A stretch of DNA of 64,000 bases, from the NCBI GenBank assembly GCA_918797485.1, contig CAKKNE010000001.1, forward strand, positions 3,968,001 through 4,032,000, written 5' to 3'. The translations under genes and the position numbers were made by a program. This DNA comes from Pelagomonas calceolata (Eukaryota > Sar > Pelagophyceae > Pelagomonadales > Pelagomonadaceae). Of this stretch, positions 55,101 through 61,143 are shown piece after piece; position 1 is the stretch's first letter; each line of letters starts with the position of its first letter. The notes beneath the pieces are model-generated. The model was not told the DNA's origin and made no database searches. It was given only the letters and a program-made list of their open reading frames with translations.

Positions 55101-56054
55101 GACGACCGCGGCCACGAAGAATATCTAAGCGTGGGCGCGATCCTCTCAAATAATGAATTTCGGCAGGTGGCGAAGCGCGTCGGCGTGCCGACGCGGCGCG
55201 TCACGTTCCACATCGAGCGGTGCCGCGGCCTGCCGCCCCAGGCGTCTTTGTTATCTCGCGCCGCGGGCGCGTCGGCCTGCGACCCCTTCGTCGAGGTCAC
55301 GGTGGTCTCGAAGACCGTCTTCGGCCAGTCCGTCAAGACCTGCCGCACGCGAGTCCGGCGCTTCTCGACGGACCCCCTCTACGACGAGACCTTCTCCCTC
55401 AAAGCCTACCACCAGACGCGGACGGCCCTGGTGACCGTCTACAACTGGGCGCGGGGCGTCGAGGGCCGGCGACTGGGCCAGGTCGAGGTCGAGGTCCAGG
55501 AGCCGCGGAACCGGCGGCCGCGGTGGCACCGGCTGCGCGACGCGCGCGGGCGGCGCGTCGGCGACGTGCGCCTGCGCGTGGCGTGCGACCCGCTGGGGGA
55601 GGCGGAGGTCTCGAAGACGGCCGAGGTGACCGTCGTGGCCGACGGCTTCTGCCACCTGTACGAGCTGTCCTTCGAGGCGCAGGCCAACGTCAAGCGGTAC
55701 ATCCGCGGCCTGCGGCTGACGCTCGCGAAGCGCCTGGAGACGCTGGACGACGCGCCCGCGGTCGACTGGCGGCCCGCCGCCGGCGCCCTGGACGCCCTGG
55801 CCCCGGACCCGGACCTCCGGCCGGGCGGCGCGCCCGCGCGCGGCTTCGAGGCCTACGCGTCCGAGGCGTTCGCGCGGCGGCCGTCGCCGGTGGGCCTGCC
55901 GTCGTCGCGGCGCAACTCGTTCGGGGACCGCGCGACCACCCGGGCGCCCTCGGTGTCGTTCGACCACCGCCGGTCGCGGCACTCGTCGGCGCAGAGCCTG
56001 CGGCGGCAGTCGTCGCGGCTCCACCACGCGGGGCGGGTCTCCCCCGTCTCCTAG
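49131..56054 (+). CDS. Four-repeat CNG/EAG-type K+ channel in one polypeptide, with C-terminal C2 domain
   Basis: 2307 residues in one exon from the ATG at 49131; an open extension to 48894 is Arg/Ala-rich and less likely. Four consecutive six-helix channel units, each followed by a C-linker and a cyclic-nucleotide-binding-like domain. Selectivity filters: TIGYGDSVAP (49974), TTVGYGDVAP (51363), TTVGYGDVAP (52995), and STVGFGGVSL (54594) in repeat IV. The first three are K+ filters; the fourth has Phe for Tyr and Gly for Asp. S4-like helices carry few, irregular Arg/Lys (ISRKTCLKAARLTRSSR in repeat I). In none of the CNBDs do I see the FGE...RTA phosphate cassette intact. A C2 domain (about 55197-55590; VTFHIERCRGLPP, SACDPFVEVTVV) and a Ser/Arg tail end the protein. 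Precedent: the four-repeat CNGK channels of sea-urchin sperm. Gating ligand unknown. Confidence 0.9.
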   Translation: MEHPRPAPTGAPQRTDVKPTAPQKTIIERLHDSVPVLLPDSKLRNYWDALMFVVIFYNCNLTPVSITAPPAADIFRRLRRVDFAIDVLFLVDTLLGFCCAFHDPHTKELVAQRKGIRDAYLQSARLKLNLLAVSPLLTLPNPLSSLFGGGACKVLFKGSSKRISRKTCLKAARLTRSSRIFLFFAQLEAVRKILEDQKLLVMNGAAFRMLQIIVSLIFMCSFCGGFYFFLACNDPSPDKQPKCGYGTSTTWVGADAVFQSGRTSWDAIIARAFHFCVQTLFTIGYGDSVAPVSEVELKFAVALMLAGAVVYALVIANMTSVLANANVLYARHVDELAAVTQVVDDRDLPEGLRQRIKLEFEYVWAKQFGVPDRHLLRGLPAALRDELAAPVVDHLTKVPFFDPNHRNGSDALARAVARGCKIRVYVPRSTIFAARERRRELVIVRAGAAYVFRDGRRRPSAVLREGDFVGDVQFLFDARHPVSVRTGAQVCEVFVWTPDVLGDEVIREDAAPVRATLEAYQRRLEAWSRGRVDEASLQHARPTLVQQAPSTKRRYQIGTYDHIRGAWEPCLFAAVFFSFLVVPLRSVLYCTDWRSRAFDPTLVIEYALDVVFLMDMYLRLYHMEAPEVYKNSVRFKVDVVANVPYVILAPLLNHPQRYAMLRYPHLLRGFNLKTYLIQIRDYLEVKHSIMIRDKTITIFQRTYETVFLIHGMACFWAILKSHGRDGRTFSSSYVRSVYYALVMSTTVGYGDVAPTTVSETWFAVVAGAVGATCFAGVVANITSFVHSVDISEDNLAHKRCVLKTFCEERNLSPSLKDDVKQYLDYVEHEKGGLDDLKLINQSLSDHTRDDVALYMAHRPILACPVFRGLEGGFIRRITLELVSHFYSRGTQVVRQNQGSDGAFFIACGDVDISIDDDTIAALASPGCVAEGALLSDSNMPYAATCASYCELWFLSRLRFDATLESYPDARAEITKTLPKRVKTYKKRSKRTISRPTGLVVNPVVVSRVAQSRLPRGVVHPDRIFMKAWAFLLLFFVVWNVFWVPFRACFTRGVAFDANLVGLFVVDYLGDAVFLTDIVLRSCCVAFYEGDALITRRRRIWENYASLYRHVFASLPFDVLYFISGKSPLQTLALWRLPKLVRLMDAPALSKRCEDILQESGVRVNKNVVRLGRLVGAVVVTAHLFGSAFYALASLQSDACARYASNDADVYCRTWAMAHPFDQQGFWPPNLLDVRWRSHITFENPLRLNTSTPIAFGAWGARRPHELRLTDTIIRRRYVNALYWGCATITTVGYGDVAPSSLYEVGFAIACIVVAVVVYTLVIANLEDIVANLDVTSTLYALKREKVKQWCLRSSLPGKLSTQVADYYDKLWAQQKGVKGTAVLAMLPENLRSRVALELCGDALRSIPCCRGRALEDLALKLRLDLYAPGSYLFRAGECAARLFVVAAGGVALEDDDGAVLHTIERGLVGEAEFLLRRIHEVACISTDYAQIFDLSYGDLMAVLRFHKKWDEFRAYCVAHENTISGKSVGDGRGIRATDFHVRSAEKRRSRDASGSCVAHPASRFKRLWVVACLGLSLYSLVSAPFGVGFARRYSRTTCAMDAILFVFFSIDLGLNLAVFAVKRQGKVILERKVFRDLYVRTDFVYDLVSLLPLSLIVALSTPDVFAKKAYDPTIHALRLVQALRARRLPAYVDGAAAYLEERWQLNLSGDMTYLILLCASVLLMCHWLACALAYLGRYELWRAKASDQFAFWSLGNSKHDRAWRWYADEGLGCREYGREKRKHAANVWVCEAYPPNPALRIADASMYDRWLVAFYWAVYTCSTVGFGGVSLNSNAEKLLACLGMVLGAVVCDAGIAAVLTAVVEHKDHQHGTNRRRRECGRRMMAAARVPMEARMRVAAYFDYVDDDLHNLDDATVLDELNVALRRGILRHAAHAKLCDSLVHGGLEAGVVASMVHDMRPVVAAPGERILEAGQPDPAAYVFAAGRAHAVDDRGHEEYLSVGAILSNNEFRQVAKRVGVPTRRVTFHIERCRGLPPQASLLSRAAGASACDPFVEVTVVSKTVFGQSVKTCRTRVRRFSTDPLYDETFSLKAYHQTRTALVTVYNWARGVEGRRLGQVEVEVQEPRNRRPRWHRLRDARGRRVGDVRLRVACDPLGEAEVSKTAEVTVVADGFCHLYELSFEAQANVKRYIRGLRLTLAKRLETLDDAPAVDWRPAAGALDALAPDPDLRPGGAPARGFEAYASEAFARRPSPVGLPSSRRNSFGDRATTRAPSVSFDHRRSRHSSAQSLRRQSSRLHHAGRVSPVS

Positions 56055-56104
56055 TTGTCGTCCCGTCTTGTTGTGGGGCGTGGTAATGATTACTCATGTA
56101 CCTC

Positions 56105-57452
56105 CTAGCTTCCGTTCTTCGCGGGCGGGCACCAGTAGGGGCCGAGGCCGTAATTCTCCATGCCGCTCGTGTCCCACTTGGGCCGCTCGGGGCAGGCCCA
56201 CGCGTCGCTCGCGTACGGTGCAATTTCTCGCCGCCACCGCAGGCCCCGCAGACCGAAAAAGAGCTGGAGCGCGCCGCCGACGTAGATCGCGGTCGCGCCG
56301 AGCCCGTGTGTGATGTAGTTTCCCAGGGGCAGGCCATACGATCCGCAGCTTAGCAACGCGACGTCGAACTGATACGCGGCGACGCGTTTCTCCAGCTCTT
56401 CGAGCGACCGCGTCCAGTTGCCCTGGGCCGCGCGGCCGCGGTAGGTCACTGGCGACGCGACGACGAGCAGGTGCATGTTGGGGGGCAGCAGCTCCGTGGC
56501 GCCAAACCACGACACGCCGTCGGTCCGGTACCGCTCGTACTGTCTTGCTACGTCTCGCGCCATCGAAGTCACGACCAGCACGCGTTTGCCGGCGAGGGCT
56601 TGCGGCCACGGTACGACGTCACGCATCTCCGCGAGGCGGAACGGGTCGAGGACCTCTGCCTCGAAGACGTTCCTGTCGGAGCCGGCGTCCCCTTTGGACC
56701 GCTCGACCTGTGCGCAAATCAACCGGTGGGCCGCGGAGAAGCGCCGCGACCTGTGGTTTTATGCACTGCGCTCGACGAGCTCCCCGTCAGGTCTAAAGTT
56801 CCCCCGTTGCAGCAGCAACTCGTCTTGTTCCCGGTAAGCGTAGCCACTGCCATGACACAGGGGCGCGAAGTTCTTCCACCTCGCAACCGCCCCTGCGCCC
56901 GCGACGGCCTCGAGGTAGCGCCGTGCAAAGTTCGCAAATGCCGGATCGCCGCGACGCGTGTAGCCTCGCGCGTTCTCTGGGACGATGCCGTTGTTGACCT
57001 GTGTGGAAATCAACCAGTGTGTCGGGTGCACCGACAATTCTTCACTAAGTCATTTCTCGGCGATGACGCGGCCGACCTGGCTCGGTCGAGCGGCGAGGAA
57101 CCGGCATTGCCACGCCATCGAGCACGCGTCGCGTCGATGGCGTGGAGGACGACGCGATGATTCAGCACGAACTGCGCCGTAAAATTTTGATTTCCACACA
57201 GTTGTTGACGTGCGCGATGGCCAGTACACGAGGCTTGGACCGCCGGCCAAGCATGGCGTCGTACGCGATCTGCGTCTCCGCGCCGTTCAGGCCCGTTCGT
57301 ATGACGTGCGTGGGACGACTGGCATCGCGTATTATTTCCGTGAGGCGACGGTTCGCGATCGCGATCGCTCGCTGCTTCGCGGCGGGCGTGTCGTACGTAG
57401 CCGCGTCGCGACATGTTGCGCTCGCGGTCGCGACGACGAGTACCCGCCACAT
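56105..57452 (-). CDS. GT-D-fold (DUF1792-type) glycosyltransferase-like protein, two introner introns
   Basis: Exons 57210-57452, 56777-56998 and 56105-56707 join in frame to 355 residues. The start MWRVLVVATASATCRDAATY is a short hydrophobic N-terminus. Middle: LTEIIRDASRPTHVIRTGLN, the E/D-containing entry seen in GT-D proteins, FANFARRYLEAVAG, and KRVLVVTSMARDVARQYER. The C-terminal block FDVALLSCGSYGLPLGNYIT followed by GLGATAIYVGGALQLFFGLR and GLRWR is the hallmark of the bacterial DUF1792/GT-D group. Known: the founding GT-D enzyme is a streptococcal glucosyltransferase. A eukaryotic member suggests past acquisition from bacteria. Acceptor unknown. Both introns obey the target-duplication rule described for introners. 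Confidence 0.82.
56708..56776 (-). mobile_element. Short introner serving as intron 2 of the GT-D gene
   Basis: 69-bp GT-AG intron flanked by identical GTCGAGCG repeats (the left one inside the intron). In transcript sense the element runs from CAGTGCATAAAACC to CGGTTGATTTGCGCACAG; the right end matches the full-length introner end with two changes, the left end is more decayed. Without splicing the frame meets a stop in the element. Confidence 0.8.
56999..57209 (-). mobile_element. Full-length introner serving as intron 1 of the GT-D gene
   Basis: The 203-bp element 56999-57201 has perfect 15-bp terminal inverted repeats (CTGTGTGGAAATCAA) and 8-bp target duplications GTCAACAA in transcript sense. 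The intron is 211 bp: the GT of the left duplication is the donor and the element's terminal CAG the acceptor. It contains an internal inverted repeat, CCACGCCATCGA and TCGATGGCGTGG. Same length and about nine in ten bases identical to the copy at 59956-60158, inserted in the same orientation relative to transcription. It encodes no transposase, so it is non-autonomous. Confidence 0.93.
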
Positions 57453-57637
57453 ATTAGTTATGCGAGCGCTCGTATCGCAGGCTGCGTGATTAGCGGCTCG
57501 GCCTCGGGAATAGTTGATTGCTTCATCACCGCCTTGTGTGGTGGATAATCTGAATTACGATAATGGTAATGACCTCGCGCTTCACGCGCGAAGTGAAACT
57601 CTCGCGCAGGACTATGCCGAGATGACAGATATCACTT

Positions 57638-57661
57638 GCTAGTGTCTTACCGGCCGCTAGC
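57638..57661 (-). promoter_or_regulatory. Two-arm inverted-repeat element, copy 12
   Basis: On the minus strand: GCTAGCG, GCCGGTAAGA, CACTAGC. It lies between the divergent starts at 57452 and 57814; the remaining 361-bp gap shows nothing else. Confidence 0.8.
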
Positions 57662-57813
57662 TACCAAGTCGCGGCGTATATGATAGGCGCGGCCGCTGAG
57701 CTCTTACTTAACGAAGCCTCGAAGCGCCAAGCTATCGCTGTAGCCTAAATCCTGAGTAAAACCAAGTAAGCAAAAAGGACCAGTGGTCAAAATCTCCCGG
57801 GCGACCACCGACC

Positions 57814-58302
57814 ATGCGTCTGGTCGTCCTCGTCCTCGTCGGCCTGGCCGCCGCGAAGGAGCGAAAGAGAGGCTACCTGAGAGGAGTCGGGAACATCTTT
57901 AGGAACAAGGCGTCGACGCAGCGGAACCGCGCCCTCAAGCACCTCGCGAAGCTGGACAGAGAAGTCGCGGCGATGAAGTCGGAACGTGCCCGGGATCGCA
58001 AGATCCAGGAGCGGGAGGGCCGCCACGCGGCGGACGAGGCCGCCGGCGAACGCGCGGACGAGGAGGAGAATCAGGAGGCGGATCATACGGATCGGCGGCG
58101 GCTCAGCGTCTTCTCGGCTTCCGCGCGGCGGAAGCGCGCGGCCGGCCACCTCCGACAGGTGGAGAAGAAACATTCCCACGACCCTCACCCGGGCGTTACG
58201 GGGGAATTGGAGTATGACCACCCCGTCTCGTACGCGGTCGCCGTCGCGAAGAAACACGCAGAGGAGGCGGCCGCGCCGGCGCTGCAGCTGCGCGACGCCT
58301 GA
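57814..58302 (+). CDS. Small secreted or organellar charged protein
   Basis: 162 residues with a short signal peptide (MRLVVLVLVGLAAA) followed directly by Lys/Arg-rich sequence (KERKRGYLRGVGNIFRNKAS). The mature part is highly charged and helical, with a probable coiled coil (RALKHLAKLDREVAAMKSER) and an acidic stretch (ADEAAGERADEEENQEADH). Ends in a short His/Ala-rich helix. No domain is recognised. Confidence 0.6.
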   Translation: MRLVVLVLVGLAAAKERKRGYLRGVGNIFRNKASTQRNRALKHLAKLDREVAAMKSERARDRKIQEREGRHAADEAAGERADEEENQEADHTDRRRLSVFSASARRKRAAGHLRQVEKKHSHDPHPGVTGELEYDHPVSYAVAVAKKHAEEAAAPALQLRDA

Positions 58303-58437
58303 TGGAAATCCCCCGAGTAATATCTGTGTCTACGTTGCGAGAAGCGGTTCCCGCTCCGCCCACTAGTTCTAGCACCGTAACATCGACGAGCTCCCTGCGT
58401 CTTCGCGGCGCGGCGCGGTCAGATATAAATAAATACA

Positions 58438-59499
58438 CTAACATTCACTACTACTACACCCGGCGTACGACCCGACCAGCGCCCCCTTCCGCAGCGAGTA
58501 CATCCCCGCCGCCGCGACGTCGCGGCACAGCGCCGCCGCGTCGCCGCGCAGCGCCGCGCAGGCGCCCCGCCGTAGCGCCTCGGAGCCAAATTTCGCGGTC
58601 CTGAACATCAACCCGTCGATGCAGGCCCATGTCGCGTCGCCCAGCGTCGCGCAGAACCGCGCGCCCTGCGCGCCGACGTCGGTGTGCATCTTGTTCTTGA
58701 GGAACGCCGTCGCCGCGCCGTAGACGCAGGCCTTGTACGTCTTCTTCGACGTACATATATTTTTCATGGTCTCCTCGACGGCGGCGGTGCGGTTGCGCGC
58801 GCCCGAGGCCCTCGACCGCAGCCCGAAGTAGTAGCAGGCCGCGCGCGTCTTCGGCGGGACGCGTTCGCACTTGGCGCGCACGTCCCGCTTGCGCCCGAAG
58901 AACGTCGACGCGGTCTCCATGACCACGCCCCCAGCGCAGTAGTGCGCGACGGAGTAGTCCGGGGCCGCGGCGCAGCCCCGCAGCGCGTCCTCCTCGCTCT
59001 GCAGCAGCGCGAGGGCGTGGCCGACGGCGTGGGCGCACTCGCCCGCGCCCACGACCCGAGTCATCGCCGGTCGGGCGCAGAGCTCCGCGATATCCGGCGG
59101 CGCCCCGCGGGCCGCGGCGTACGCGCCCACGGCGCCGTGGAGGCACCCCCCGGTGCAGCGGTACTCGCAGACCCCGAGGGCGGCGTCGAGGGCCGCGTCG
59201 GGCGAGGCGCGCGTCTTCCGCTCGTCGGCGAAGATCTCCCGGCCCAGCTGGTGGGCCTGCGAGTGGCACGTCGGGTGCCGGAACTGCTCCAACTTGAGCC
59301 GGTCGAGCGGGCTCGCCGACGGCGGCGACTTCGGCCGGCCGTGCGCCGTCGTCGCGTGCTGCTTGCGCCAGCCGGCGTCCTTGCGCGCGTAGACCTCGGG
59401 CGCCGGCGGCGTGCGCTCGGGCGCCTCCACACTCGTGTCGAGCCAGGGGACGTCGGCGGCGCCGCAGACGGCGAGGAGGCTCACGACCGAGAGGCGCAT
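58438..59499 (-). CDS. Secreted Cys/His-motif protein of a bacterial-like family
   Basis: 353 residues with a signal peptide (MRLSVVSLLAVCGAADVPWL). The mature part has repeated Cys-His signatures: RHPTCHSQAHQLGREIF, CTGGCLHGAVGAYA, AGECAHAVGHALALL, then several more cysteines (AACYYFGLRS, KACVYGAATAFL, ATWACIDGLMF). From memory, secreted bacterial proteins of unknown function carry the same CxHxxxH, GGCxHG and CxHxxGHA pattern; the histidines could bind a metal. Ends GSYAGCSSSEC. A role is not known. Divergent from the hydrolase at 59650 with a regulatory repeat between. Confidence 0.78.
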   Translation of the reverse strand: MRLSVVSLLAVCGAADVPWLDTSVEAPERTPPAPEVYARKDAGWRKQHATTAHGRPKSPPSASPLDRLKLEQFRHPTCHSQAHQLGREIFADERKTRASPDAALDAALGVCEYRCTGGCLHGAVGAYAAARGAPPDIAELCARPAMTRVVGAGECAHAVGHALALLQSEEDALRGCAAAPDYSVAHYCAGGVVMETASTFFGRKRDVRAKCERVPPKTRAACYYFGLRSRASGARNRTAAVEETMKNICTSKKTYKACVYGAATAFLKNKMHTDVGAQGARFCATLGDATWACIDGLMFRTAKFGSEALRRGACAALRGDAAALCRDVAAAGMYSLRKGALVGSYAGCSSSEC

Positions 59500-59561
59500 G
59501 GCTCTGCAGACGTGTCAGTAGGCCAGTAAGTTTGCGGTTGTGTGGCAAGCGCTCTGAGAGA

Positions 59562-59586
59562 GCTAGCGACCTGTAAACACACTAGC
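59562..59586 (+). promoter_or_regulatory. Two-arm inverted-repeat element, copy 13
   Basis: Perfect arms with an 11-bp spacer ACCTGTAAACA. It is almost exactly central in a 150-bp divergent gap (62 and 63 bp from the two start codons), the tightest bidirectional arrangement together with copy 6. Confidence 0.8.
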
Positions 59587-59649
59587 ATGCAAAAGGCTGC
59601 TCGACCTCGTCTACGCGAGCGTAGCTAAAACGAGCCAAAAGAGAAAAAA

Positions 59650-60769
59650 ATGCTGCTCTCTGTAGCGCATAGATCCGCCACACATGCGCTGCGGGCAGCC
59701 AAGGCCGTCACGAGGAGCTATGCGGCCGCGACGCACGCAGTGAGCAGCGACGGCACGCGCATAGCCTACACCGCCACGGCCGGCGGCGGCACGCCGACGC
59801 TGCTCATCAATGGCTGGGCGGGCTGCGCCGCCGACTGGGGCTCGCTCGTGGACCGGCTCGGCGCGAGCGGGCGCCGCGTCGTCGCCTTCGACCCGCGCGG
59901 CTTCGGCGCGTCGGGCGACGGCGCCGCCGCCAGCGTGCGGACGCTCAGCGAGGACCTGTGTGGAAATCAAAATTTTACTGCGCGTTCGTGCTGAATCTTC
60001 GCGTCGACCGCCACGCCATCGATGCGACGCCTGCTCGATGGCGTGGCCATGCCGGTTCCTCACCGCTCGACGGAGCCGGCACGGCCGCGTCATCGCCGAG
60101 AAATGACGTAGTGAAGAATTATCGGGTGCACCCGACGCACTGGTTGATTTCCACACAGGCGAGGACGCGCTGGCCGTGGCGCGCGCCGTCGGCTCCGCCG
60201 AAACACCAGTGGACGTCGTCGGCTGGTCCCTCGGCGGCCTCGTCGCGCAGGAGCTCTGCTGCGTCGCGCCGTCCGAGGTGCGGCGGGCGGTGCTCGCGTC
60301 GACGTCCCCCGGCGGCGACGGCCTGGCCGACTTGGTCTCGCGGGACTTCTTCGACGTTTTTGATGATTGGTCCGACGACGCCACGCGGGAGGGCGAGGCC
60401 GCGCGGCGGCGCGCGGCAGCGGCCGCCTTCGTCCACGCCTCGCCGGAGCGCTGGGTCGAGCGCCACGTCGACGCGCTCAAGGCCGACGTCGACGCGTTCG
60501 TCGGCGTCCGCCGCGCCGCGGCCGCGATCCGCGGCCAGAAGGCGTGCGCCCTGGCCCCCTTCCCGGACTGCTCGCGGCTCCCGGAGAAGCGGTACCTCGT
60601 GCTCCACGGCGACGTCGACCCCGTCGTCGACGCGGCGCTCGCGGCGCGGCTCGCCGAGCGCGCGCCGGGCGCCAAGCTCCTGCTCCTGGCGGGCGTGGGC
60701 CACCGCGCGTGGGCGCAGGAACCCGACGAGTGGTGCGCGCGCGTGCTGGACTTCCTCGACGCGGCCTAA
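59650..60769 (+). CDS. Alpha/beta hydrolase, probably mitochondrial, with one introner intron
   Basis: Exons 59650-59947 and 60159-60769 join in frame to 302 residues. The N-terminus (MLLSVAHRSATHALRAAKAV) is an amphipathic, Arg-containing presequence. The fold is classical: LINGWAGCAADWGSLVDRLG (oxyanion region), VVAFDPRGFGASGDG, nucleophile elbow VDVVGWSLGGLVAQ with Ser123, acid LVLHGDVDPVVDAA, and catalytic His in LAGVGHRAWAQEPDEW. Across the splice the protein reads RTLSEDALAVARAVG, matching the family pattern of a helix before the elbow; the unspliced frame would stop inside the element. Substrate unknown (esterase, epoxide or lipase-like). Confidence 0.9.
59948..60158 (+). mobile_element. 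Full-length introner serving as a GC-AG intron
   Basis: The 203-bp element 59956-60158 has perfect 15-bp terminal inverted repeats and 8-bp duplications GCGAGGAC at 59948-59955 and 60159-60166. The intron uses the GC of the left duplication as donor and the element's terminal CAG as acceptor, exactly restoring the pre-insertion frame. It carries the same internal inverted repeat as the copy in the GT-D gene. Confidence 0.93.
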
Positions 60770-61143
60770 AGTTTTAATGAGCATTCGCCTCGCGGCGCGG
60801 CCGCCGCCCGTCCCAAAATTTCCTCCCGAATTCGTTTGCATCGGTGCTTGACCAAGTAGAGGCGTCGCTCCGGGCCTCGGAGTGGTCCGTCGTGCCGCGT
60901 CGAATAGCCCCATTTTTGAGGCTGCTGCCGGTGGCGGCCTAAGCGCTGCCGATAATAGTGCCGCATCTCTGCTAAAAAATTGCCGTTCGAACCGTAGCGA
61001 TCACCTCTCGTCGTATGAGCAGCTTCCCGGAGCAATAGCTGTCTCGCCAGCCTATTTAGCATTTGACTCAAATTTGCTGAGGGCCACACGTCGCGGTCGC
61101 GCGCGGCGCAGCCAGCAAGCTGGACCGCCCCGCCGCCCTGACG
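60770..61143 (+). other. Intergenic gap upstream of the PP2A-B''-like gene
   Basis: 374 bp between same-strand genes. No two-arm repeat. An AT-richer patch near 61045-61075 (CCTATTTAGCATTTGAC) might be promoter sequence. Nothing else recognised. Confidence 0.4.

Noticed and set aside
57000-57200. Short ORFs within the introner elements (also 59948-60158)
   Set aside because: They overlap the intron sequence, are short, and similar ORFs are only incidental to element repetition; no transposase is encoded.
59956-60158. Alternative splicing at GTGGAA within the element end, keeping the target duplication as four extra codons
   Set aside because: It is also in frame, but it would insert residues into a conserved hydrolase helix. 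The donor in the left duplication gives exact restoration and applies to all six introns.
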